Source: Cristatella mucedo (Eukaryota; Bryozoa; Phylactolaemata; Cristatellidae). From it: DNA of 64,000 bases. The stretch covers positions 1,230,501 through 1,294,500 of the forward strand of contig WPIO01000032.1 of NCBI GenBank assembly GCA_009760855.2, given 5' to 3'. Made by a program: the position numbers and the translations under genes. Of this stretch, positions 11,746 to 21,800 are shown one piece after another (the stretch's first letter is position 1; every line of letters begins with the position of its first letter). The notes beneath the pieces were generated by a model. That model saw only the letters and a list, made by a program, of their open reading frames with translations. It ran no database searches and was not told the DNA's origin.

Positions 11746-11910
11746 CATTGGTGCCGAATGGTAGAGGCAATTGTAGTGAAATTGTGCGATTGCACAATAA
11801 TCAAAGATTAGAGCAACGTGCAATCACTATTAGAGATTAAAGTGTACGTGTTCTGGTCGTTTTGCGGCGGGTTGCAGTTGATTTGGCCTACCGGCAATAT
11901 TGCGTCACGT

Positions 11911-13228
11911 AGAACCAACTATCCCGGATATTTTGAATGCATTGGCATATTTCTGTACCCAGGCTACGTTCAGTTTGCTGGGACAGGACAGCTGTAATGC
12001 GGTAAGGGTCACCGGCTAGGCCTGGGTCTGACCTATGGCATGTGCGGTGACGAGGGGTCAACGGGGTTCTCGGGTGGGAGACGTTGGCCGAGTAAGTCGT
12101 CGTGTTGGAGGCTCCCGGTCTCGCCGAGTTATGCACCTGGATGGTTGCACGCGTGCTCCGGCGATTCGGCAACGCATGCAAGGCAATGAGTGCCCAAGGC
12201 CCGATCGGAGCTGGATAGCACGCTCGTTGTTGCGACTTGTATATTCGCGGTCCCCCTGTACCGCGTTGTTTGTGGCCCCCCCCGTGAGTTGGCGTCTTTC
12301 GGCGGAAGCCCTCGACTGTGGTGGACGTTGACTCCGACTAGCCAAGCACTTACTCAGCCAGCCGGATCTTATACGGCGCACTCTCGAACTGTTGGATTCG
12401 GAGTCTGTACAACGGCGGGACTGCAGAAGCCGACTGACCAGCTAACACGTTTGTTCGCACTTGCGGCGTCATCTCGCGACCTGGTGGTATACCTTGTATT
12501 GGACCTTCCCCTGTAGACTTGCTTAGTTTCCCACTTGTATAGCGCATGCGTGTGTATTATATAAAGTGTTGTGTACCCAGTCGATCACCCGTGAACCGCT
12601 GTTGCCAGAGGGTCCGCGTAACGACCAAGTACGGACATAGATAGTTGGGGGCCCTAGTGGGAAGAGGCTATTACGCGTGAACTCGGATGCATTTCTACAG
12701 TCCTTGGGGTTTCATCTGTTGATCTTTTCGAAAAGTCATTTTTTAAACCAGGAAAAACGTAACCCTGACTATTATAAGGTATCAGGTCAAAATGACAGCT
12801 GTAGTTACATCTAAAGATGAATTATGTTGCTCTTGTTGTTTTTACTTCCATTGGCATTAGAAAAATGTCAATAAATATGCTGCGAATGAGATAAATCCCA
12901 CTTGTGTGATGGCATAACTCCCAACCCCTTTAACGAAGTTAATTTCAGTCTCTATCAAAAAGACTTCAAGTCGTGTCCTATATAGCTTTTAATAATATAC
13001 CATGGCTCATCTTAGCTTCCGAGCAAATGCACGAGCGTATTTACATGTGTAAACGGTCAGTACTTATGCCTAAATATATCCGTCGATATTGCACAGCCTG
13101 TTTAATTCCGGTACATTGGCACTAACGCTCTAGAGGATCAGCATTCTATAACTACAACTTACAATATTACATTTTTGCATGGTCACTATAATATTCTTAT
13201 TATTCAATTGCATTGATGATCTTTCTAT
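11911..13228. other. No gene recognised
   Basis: Satellite-like sequence appears to resume briefly at 11746-11910. After that I see a GC-rich part (12.0-12.65 kb) and an AT-rich part, with no supported exon. Confidence 0.3.
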
Positions 13229-13311
13229 GAGTCTCCATCGTGCTTCTTTGCACAGACAGATGCGTGAAAGTGGACTTGAGAAGAGAAACATACGGTGTGC
13301 CCACTCAGGAG
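13229..13311 (+). pseudogene. Isolated copy of stomatin exon 3
   Basis: An 83-base block, the same length as the stomatin exon at 21383-21465, with no stop in the matching frame. It reads VSIVLLCTDRCVKVDLRRE then TYGVPTQE, against VFCVLPCTDRFVKVDLRTV then TFDVPAQE in the real exon. The donor GT (13312) is kept. The aligned acceptor CAG has become TAT, but an AG three bases further in would keep the phase. Weak similarity extends a little into both flanking introns, suggesting DNA duplication rather than retrocopying. I found no neighbouring stomatin exons, so I read it as a decayed duplicate; an exon of a diverged paralogue is not excluded. Confidence 0.7.
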
Positions 13312-14959
13312 GTACATCCTCGTCGTCGACCACCGGGTCTTCAACTACCAGCATTAACGGCACAACCCACGTCTCCGAAAGTTTCTTGGTTGCAGCTGGA
13401 ATAGCTGCTTACTCGTCAATTTCATGCTCGCTGTCTACCACGATGCTACCTGTAAACTTTAGGAATGTGTAGTGGCACTCTTATATCGCCACTTTACGCT
13501 GGTCACTTAACCTTACCATTCTTCGATCAACCGCTATTTCTCCTATGACTGAGCGTTTGGTTTCCGTGCCATTACTGTCTAGGACTCACTCACCTCCCTA
13601 CAGCCCCTGTCTCGATGATATTTAGAGTGAATCTGAAAACTCACCCGTTTGACACAACATACTTTATCCAATGGGATGGTCTTTTACGTGCTTTTGATGT
13701 TTGCAATTTCTCTGATTATTATCCCTTGTCACTCTACACGGTTTCTTTTCCGGCTTATTTAAAGTGGACGGATAGTGCATTAGCTCTCCTTAGACGCCAC
13801 AAGATTGCATTATTGATTCTGTTATGGGTAATACTCTTACCACCGTTTTTATTCCAGGTATAACACAGGCAGCTGTCAATGGCTGTCGCCTTGCAACAGC
13901 CACACGATTTACATGCGTGTAGGTCCTACAGTGAGATTACTTAAGCAGCAAGCCAGGTGTAGTTTGGTTAGCGAACAGCACAGAATGCCAGCCGGTGACT
14001 CACACTACCAGTTTATTTTACTGCCCACGGAGCAGGGGTAAGCATGACTCCTTTCACCCCTCTCGCCCACCGGAGTCCTCTCGATTGCTCCTGTCACGAC
14101 AATCACTGACAGCACATCCCGACCGCATACCACATCGAGCATCACAGCCCGCTCGTACAACGATCAGGGGTTTCGCTTTCATTAAAACGAAACCACATCA
14201 AGATCACGATATGATTGCACAAAATCTTGGTAGTTTAGATATTTCAGTTAGTTTTAGTATAAAGGAGTTGGTGCTATAATGTCAGGCTTGATGTTGTTTA
14301 GGTCTAGCTAGCTTATTTGCAGCAACCCCGAGCTCCCTCGTCGGCTTTAGGTTTTCTATATTTTTTATATTTAGCTGGAGCAGCTGCCACGGCTTCGGGC
14401 TTAAAGTGCACACACCAAATCAAAAGCCGCTCCTTCACAGCGAAGAGCAAGACTGGTCGGCGCAAGAAGACGGCTCTAGCTAATTTTCGGATATCAGCGA
14501 GAAACGCAAGGGGGCTATGGGTGATGTCAGCTGCCGCGATCCTTTACTCAGCAGCTCGTATGGAATCCACTGCAGTAGTACCGAGCATAGCCTGCAGACA
14601 TCTCGCTACGTAACAGCTCGGCTTTTCTTTAGACGTTGTGCACGTCTTCGGCTTCTGCTGTTGTAATTAGCAAAGCAAGCGCCTTGACACCAATGCATGC
14701 CTCACCTTCGGCCAATAGTTATACCATTGACACAGCCAGTGCAACCTACACCTCACCTGTGGCCAGTAGTTAAGCCTTTGACTCACCGTCAGGCCACTAA
14801 TGTACCTTATATTTCTTGACATCTGCTGCGATTCATTGAGCTCTCATATATGTAATCGTTGAGAGAAATAAAGATAGTCTCGTATACCGCTCAAGTACGC
14901 GCTTTGTCTCCGTGAGACTTCACTAGAACCTCGGCCGCCGCCGGAGCCAATGTTATACG
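13312..14959. other. No gene recognised
   Basis: Short frames only. At about 14.70-14.80 kb two ~30-base blocks (CCTCACCT..GGCCA.TAGTTA) repeat. AATAAA near 14868 is followed by a GC-rich end. The whole could be part of an LTR-type element but no paired LTR is visible. Confidence 0.25.
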
Positions 14960-14967
14960 ACATGGGC

Positions 14968-17192
14968 CAGACATGGACAAACTACGGCCCAACGGGCCAT
15001 ATAAGGCCCGTTGGGCTTTTCTATCTGGCCCGCCGAACTCGTCCACGTTATATTATGAAATTAAATCGTATTATAAAGACACCTCAATCATTTACCTAGT
15101 TGTAATTCCCATGTTTCCCCAGCAGGTGGCGCCCCCCGAAGACATTGACCCTTGAGTGTGATGCATTATGGTTACTCTCTATTTCCTTTTGTCGCTTTGT
15201 ACTTTCAGCCCCTCCGTAAAAATGAGCGGATCGAAGAAAATAAAAGTAGACAGTGATAGTGCCAAGTGTTCAATAAAGAGTGGACAACAAAATAATTGTT
15301 CGCTGAAGTCCGATCAACAGCTGTATGTCTGATATACGAAGAAACTGTGACAGTTTTTAAATAATACAGCATCGGCCGTCATTTTGTCACAAAACATGCT
15401 AATTACGCCAGTCAACAGTTTCCACAAGAACGGGCGGCTACAGCTCAGAGATTGACGGCTAATTTACAGACTCAGCAAAACCTTTTTCACAGACAAACTG
15501 CTATTAAAGAGTCAAGTACTAAAGCAATTTTTTTGCCGGCATTCAAATTAGCAAAGACCAGTAAGCCTTTCTCCGAAGGCGAATTTTTAAAAGAGTGCAT
15601 GGTTGAGACAGCTTGTCTCTTGTATCCGGAGAGCAAAGGCAAATTTGAAAAAATTCATTTATCACGCAGAACTGTGACTCGCCGTGTGGAATTGATTGAG
15701 AAAGATGTAGCCAGCAAATTAAACAAAAAGGCGGAGTGCTTTAGGGTTTATTCACCAGCACTAGATGAAAGTAACGACCTAAATGACACTGCTCAGCTCA
15801 AAATTTTTATCCGAGGGACTACCGACAGTTTTGAGATCACAGAGGAATTTTTTACTATAGAATCCATGAAAGAAAAAACAAGGGGAGAGGACTTGTATAA
15901 CCAGGTGTCTGCTGTCATTGAGAGAATGAAGCTACCTTGGAGTAAACTTGCTAATTTCACAATGGATGGATCGCCAAATTTAACTCGGAAAAACGTTGGG
16001 CTGCTAGAAAGACTGCAGAAAAAATTAAAAGAGAAAAATCCTAATCAGGATGTTATTTTCCTTCACTGCATCATTCATCAGGAAGTTCTGTGAAAGCCTA
16101 TATTGCAGCTAAATCGTGTCGTGAATCCAGCCGTAAAACATGTTAACTTTATACGAGCAAGGGGACTTCTGGCTAAGTTTGCGAAAAGTCTTTCAAAAGA
16201 GTGTGGGAGCTGGAGGAGATCATTGCGTTTTTGGAGTTAATGAGGAGATCCGACGAATTTCCCAAGCTAAGTGACAAGAACTTGCTTTGAGACTTTGCGT
16301 TTGCTGTGGAGATACGTTCGCACATGAATGTGCTGAACACCAAGCTACAGGAAAAAGATCAATTTGTTCGCGAAATGTAAACATGCTAGGCCCTTCAAAT
16401 CCAAGCTGACTCTTTTATTCAGACAAATTTCAAACAAATCTTTCGCTCATTTCCCCACACTAGCCATGCAGAAAGAGGCGACCCGAAACGTGCAGAAATA
16501 CAGCAAATCACTGGACCACCTGCTCGGAGAATTCTGCCGTCGTTCCTGTGACTTTGAAAAAATTAAAAAGTCACTTCAGCTGGTGTCCTGTCCCTTGTCA
16601 CAAGACCGTGAAATAGCACCCCCGGAGCTGCAGTTGGAACTGATAGATTTTCACTCTGACTTTGTATTGAAGGAGAAGCTCAACTCTCATAAACTGAACA
16701 ACTGTTATGCTTCACTTAACGAAGCCACGTTTCCAAGCCACCGGAGGATTGCATAGAAGATGTTGATGTTGTTTAGTTCAACCTATGTGTGTGAACAGAC
16801 ATTATGCATCATGAACATCAACAAAGCCCGTCACAGTTCCAAGCTAACTGGTCAACACCTCGCATCTATCTTGAGAATTGCCACAACAAATATAACGCCA
16901 GAGATTGATGCACTTGCAAGAAAAGGAGACCAACAACACTGTTCCCACTGAAACTGAATGGGAGTTTATTTCTACGTTATTAAATCAATAAATTTGTAAG
17001 ACAATTTTTACAATAAACTAAGTACAACGGTGTTTTGCTGCCTGTTAATGGCCAAATCTTTTCATGTAATGGTTTTTACATTTAATTTATATTAGTTCAC
17101 ACAAACACACCATTCTCCTATTCTGGCCCGAACCCTCTGTCAAATTTTAGAAACCATTGTGGCCCACGAGTCAAAAAGTTTGCCCACCCCTG
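14968..17192 (+). mobile_element. hAT DNA transposon, full length, decayed (GTF2IRD2/ZBED-like transposase)
   Basis: Ends are CAGACATGGACAAACT at 14968 and, on the minus strand, CAGGGGTGGGCAAACT at 17192, an imperfect terminal inverted repeat. It is flanked by an 8-base target duplication with one mismatch: ACATGGGC (14960-14967) and ACATTGGC (17193-17200). A perfect 12-bp hairpin (14987-14998 with 15005-15016, 6-base loop) lies just inside the left end, as expected of hAT subterminal structure. The interior carries one transposase gene with several breaks. Cut-and-paste element, now immobile by its own protein. Confidence 0.92.
15222..16951 (+). pseudogene. hAT transposase, broken (GTF2IRD2/ZBED-like)
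   Basis: The N-terminus starts at ATG 15222 (MSGSKKIKVDSDS). A BED-type zinc finger relic follows near 15290-15400, with one Cys replaced (VCLIYEE) but RHFVTKH kept. The longest open part, about 15450-16093, contains FSEGEFLKECM, LSRRTVTRRVE, the first catalytic Asp region ALDESNDLNDTAQLKIFIRG, the TMDGSPNL block and LHCIIHQE. A stop at 16091-16093 and frameshifts up to 16364 interrupt the middle. The C-terminal dimerisation part is seen at 16760-16951 (LFSSTYVCEQTLCIMNINKA, then LRIATTNITPEIDALA). Related proteins in vertebrates are domesticated hAT-derived genes, but here stops and frameshifts show a dead transposon gene. Confidence 0.88.
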
Positions 17193-17200
17193 ACATTGGC

Positions 17201-18568
17201 GGTGGTGGGCAACGGCTGAGTTTGATCTTTCCTTATCAGGAGAGACTCGGATTTCAGAATCTACGTCCAATCTTCGAGCGATCTGCGAGGACGCACGCCG
17301 CAGGAACGCCGGAGCTCTACTTAGTGGCGTGCATTTCGATTACGTTCGTCGTCTGTTGTTTTAGTTTCGCCTTACACCCAGCCAGCCATTCTGCGCTACT
17401 TCGATCAAGAGACTGGCCAGCGGCAAGGAGCAGCGCTAGAGCACTCAGCAGGACGCAGCACTATTAGCTCGACCGACGCCGGCTCAGCTCCTCCGCCCCT
17501 CAGCGGAAAGTCACCTAGCAGCGACAGAAGCCCCCTTTGTCAGCCCTGTCGATCTCATTTCAATAGATACAAAGGCGAGCTCGAGCTCTCAACCTGACCA
17601 ACCTCACTACGGATAGAGCACATGCTACCACGTGATCTCGCACCGCGGCCCCATTCAGTACTGTTGGCATGGACAACGGCGAATACATGTATATATGGAG
17701 CCCGGCTGTCACCCGGGTTCCTGCGGGAGTGAGCCGTTTGCAGTTTCTAGACAGGCATCAATGTAAACTCGGAACTCTGCAGCTTCAGTGGAACTCGTAG
17801 TACACCGAGTAAGTATTGTGCATGTCATCTGTGCATCCCTCTCGAGAGCCAATACTAGCACCGATGTCTGGCGAGGACCCGAACTCAAGAGAACGAGGTA
17901 AGCTGACGTCCGCCTCCTCAATAATTGCCGGTTCGATATATGCAGCGGCGTGCAGGTAATTCGTACTGTTGAATGGAGAGTCAGATTGAAGCCGTTAACC
18001 GCTACGCGGTCAGGTACTGTATAAGTTAGAGCTGACAGGAAGAAGAACGATACTATTTTACCGGTCTCGGATGTTAAACTAATTACCTCCGAGATCAGAG
18101 ATTAACATCTAGCCAAGCACTCATTCCTATCACACCCAGTTCACGTCTAGTGGGCTCGTTGTTGCAGTTCGGTCTCGTTACCTGTTCAATAGCTGTCTCC
18201 AATAACCTAACCGGGCTTTGCACAGAGTGCTCGATCCGGGCTCTCGGTACCGTGGGAGTAGTCGGCTTTGCGGTTTGTGTTTCTGCGAATGTGGCTGATT
18301 CTAGATCGCTGGGCCCACCGGCACTCGGCCAGTGCAGGCAGACCGGTAGTGTCCTCCACCTACCCTAGGTCGAACAGCTGGTGAAGGTGCTCTAGGGACA
18401 GGCCCGTGCCTAGCTGCGGTCTGACGACTGTGGTTTGGGCACAGGCCGGCTTTGCCCCCCCCCCCCAACCTACGGGAATGGGCGGGAGTGAAGGGGACTT
18501 AAAACACCGGTATGGGGTAGAACGGCTGCGTTCAGGAGCGCTGTAGGCGCCTGCGAAAATCATGTCGT

Positions 18569-18572
<4 letters not shown>
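17201..18572. other. No gene recognised
   Basis: GC-richer sequence flanking the hAT insertion. It should hold the stomatin promoter or 5' UTR at its right end, but I cannot point to a supported exon or element. Confidence 0.25.

Positions 18573-18604
<32 letters not shown>
18573..18604. repeat. (TA)n microsatellite
   Basis: About 16 uninterrupted TA units, directly at the 3' tail of the minus-strand SINE that follows. Confidence 0.95.
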
Positions 18605-18607
<3 letters not shown>

Positions 18608-18725
18608 CATCTTCATTTGTATAGCACCCCAAGAGAACTTAATCTCTACTCATGCCTCGGGGCTCGAACCTAAGCCAGGCCTTGGTAGGGGCGAGCACGT
18701 GGGCGAGCTTCGGTGTTCCGCCTGC
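18605..18725 (-). mobile_element. SINE, family 2, with L2-like 3' end
   Basis: Minus-strand reading: a tRNA-like head with B-box GGTTCGAGCCC (near 18665), then GAGATTAAGTTCTCTTGGGGTGCTATACAAATG and an AT-rich tail. The 3' part copies the terminal hairpin of the L2-A LINEs (GAGATTAAGTTCTCTGAGGGCGCTTTAT), which suggests mobilisation by the L2 reverse transcriptase. Confidence 0.6.
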
Positions 18726-18878
18726 TTCCACATACATGCTATTGGGAAAGCATTAATCTGCATGCTTAAAGAGCAGATTAACTTTTTAGTTGACTATTAG
18801 CATAAGTTGCCCTTAAACGCTTATGGCTGTCCGTGAGAGGCCTTGTGACTTTGGTGAAACCGAGTCCCGACTCCATCT
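18726..18878. other. Stomatin 5' flank, unassigned
   Basis: Short stretch before the tentative first coding exon; I recognise no TATA box or other promoter element. Confidence 0.25.
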
Positions 18879-18897
18879 ATGCGACCCCGCTGCAAAG
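18879..18897 (+). CDS. STOM: Stomatin candidate first coding exon
   Basis: ATG followed by five codons (MRPRCK) and one base, then GT donor (AAAG/GTTAGC). The phase exactly fits the next exon, which begins with two bases of a split codon. Chosen only on phase and position; no conservation can be judged over six residues, so the true start could lie elsewhere upstream. Confidence 0.35.
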
Positions 18898-21800
18898 GTT
18901 AGCTAAGTCGTACTGCGATTGAAGTCTGCCCTAGTGACGTTGCAGAAAGATCCTTCCAATTCAGCCTTGGTGTAGCCTGCTCGCCCGCGTCTCAGCCATT
19001 TCCCTTTGTCGTCGGAATTTGCAGCTGTGCTCGGCATTTGTCCTAAAATACGCTAGTGCAGCTCTCGAAACCGAAGCCCAAGGGTACTGGATCGAGTCCC
19101 ATAGGACAATTTATTAGATCCATTCACTCGCTGTGCGTATCACTGAATAACCCAACCAAACAGTAGTGCTTGAAGAAGTAAGGCCATACATCCTCTTGAG
19201 CAATCTTTTATAGGAAACGAGCAAGAGGAGTCGGGCGATGGCTGCCGTTTCGGTGACGTGATCCTTATCATCTTAGCAGTAATATTAATCATCTGCACAT
19301 CGCCCTTTTCCTGGTTTGCCTGCATCAAGGTGAGTGCTGAGCTCCGACTTGGACTGCATACAGATGAGTGCTGAGCTCCCACTTCGCCCGTTTAAAGTGG
19401 TGCTGCTATGCTGTCTGCTTTCCTGATGGCGACTTGGGCCTTTCCTTCCAGCTGCCATTGGCTGCTACTAATTAATTATCCATACACATTTCTGACAATA
19501 CCTCCCAAATATGTGCTTGTCACTTTTTGTTACTTCTAGTGAGCTTCTGGTGAGAGCCGTTGGCCCCTAATTTAGCTCAGAATTATGACAGGCTTTAGAT
19601 ACAGTCTTCGTCAAACTCTTCAGCTTGCACTCATTTAGGCCACGTGTCTAAGTGCCGGTGCAGGCAGAGATGTTCATGCTCAGTATATCCTATAGACTCT
19701 TATTTCTATTCCGGACAGAGATTGAATGCCAAAACTCTGCGGTCAGTTGTTGCTTCTTGCAGAAGCTACTAATCTGCAGTCACAAGCTTTCATATCCACA
19801 GCTGCCAACTGCCAACTGTGCCATTCCCTAAATGCGTCCACCCCCCCCCCGTTTCGCGTCCTTCGCCAGCTGCTGGACTATCGCTGCCTGTCTCCTGCTT
19901 TGGCTCTCTGCCGCATCGGAAGTTTTCGCGGTTTTTCGACTGATTTGTGTTGTCTGCACATGTCACATGACTTGCTGTGTTTATCTGTAGATTGTTCAGC
20001 AATATGAAAGAGCCGTTATCTTCCGGCTGGGACGCCTGAGGGGAGGAGGTCCAGCAGGACCAGGTACTGAAATCTTTCCTATAGATCTGCAGTCAAAACC
20101 GAAATAGATTACAGCGGCGCATAGAGTAGTGCTATTTTGAAAAGCCAGGGGAGCCCAGGCGGCCAAGAGCTGCTTATGTAGACTGCTAGAATTAGCCGAA
20201 CTCGACTGGAATAGGCTCGGCAAGCCTCATCCGTCTGCTGTGGTCGCAGTAGCGATCGCTTGAAATGCAACACGAGGCTCTGATAAGTAGAATCAGTGAT
20301 TAATAATAGTCGGAGCATCAACAGAAAGTTACCTGATTGCAGTCCTTCTTTCAGGTTCAGCTGGTCCTAGCGCCTGGATGGCGATCGCTAGCCAGCAGGG
20401 GTTTCCTTGTGCACTCTGCACTCTCGAGTAGAAGCAAGTGGCTCAAAGCAATTACTGACCTGAAAGCTAGTTATCCTTGAAGCGAGTGCATCTCTATCGA
20501 GTACTACTTCGGTGTTGCTATACCAAAATTTAGCTAGCTCCTCTACCCGTATTTCTAACCATCTAGAAAGCACACTTTTTTATTAGTGAGCTTTTTCTGC
20601 GATTAATGGCATGAAGCTTATCTTCTGTCCGAATTGTAGGCTGTGTAGCAAACGACGGTAACACTAGCTGAGATATTTCAATTAATTTGTCCTCGTTTTG
20701 TTGCCGAGTTAGATACTAGTGAACTGCTTATTTGATTGGCATGGCATCAAGAGATTTGTGCGTCCAATAGATGCATTTAGCTATGGGCTTGAAAATGTAT
20801 CAAGAAAATAGAGACAGGGTCTCACTCAGTGAAAGTGCTTGCTAGCGTGTGACAGGCACACCTTCAGCCCACTTCAGCATACCTGTGCGAGATTAAGACA
20901 AGCCCGGGGGCCCCAATTTCCGCGAAAACTCTGCAATCAAACTCTTGAAGGTTAGGTGAACAGTTGCTGCTCGCCATCAAGGATTTTTTTCTGTGACCAT
21001 TCTGAGTTTCTGTATGACTTTAAAGTTTGCTGGGCTGGATAATTAGGCATGTTCTCAGGGACTCTGGCTCGTTGGTGACTGATGAAGTAAATGCTTCTAC
21101 ATGTGATCCTTGGCAAGTGGCATGCTTAAGTAAAACTTTTAAGCATGTGCTGCTGCGACATCCTCGAGCCTCTATTTTGCGGTTATGTGCGGTGCATAAT
21201 TTGTTAGCTTGTATTAATGGCAATGCTCTGCGTAATAATGCCTACTGTTTATCTGGACGCAAAGACCAGAGATTTGGCCATATTCAAGTGCAATAAGCGT
21301 CCAAGATGTTGCCTTTTTAATGTGTGGATGCGCACTTTAATATTACCGATTTTTCTTGGCATATCTATTTTAATCTTTGCAGGAGTCTTCTGCGTGCTGC
21401 CTTGTACGGACAGATTCGTGAAAGTGGACCTGAGGACAGTCACATTCGATGTTCCGGCTCAGGAGGTACGCCGTTGTCTAACGCCTTTAAGTCCATGACT
21501 GTACACACCTTTCCCACTTCTGCGAAAAATCTTGCTGTCTGTTAATTTGAATGTATTATCTCTTTCTAAGCAAGCATAGATTTTTGCAATGTTAGCTCGA
21601 TCAAAAATTTAGCAGACTTGACTGCTGAGCTGATGTGGTCGTCTAGTAAAAAGTCACTATGTAATGATACACCTAGTATTTGTGCAGATGCTATGGAGGA
21701 ATGCTCGCTGTCATTTTTGAGCGATAAGCATTCTCATTTCTGAGTTACACTACGTAACCCCATAACTAATATCTTGGCTTTATCCTCATTCAATTTAAGT

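Noticed and set aside
12540-12665. LTR end followed by a TGGGGGCCC primer-binding-site-like stretch
   Set aside because: The match to a tRNA-Pro type site is partial, and no second LTR, gag or pol sequence is found.
14840-14959. AATAAA plus GC-rich end as an LTR R/U5 region or gene 3' end
   Set aside because: No partner LTR or upstream exon supports it.
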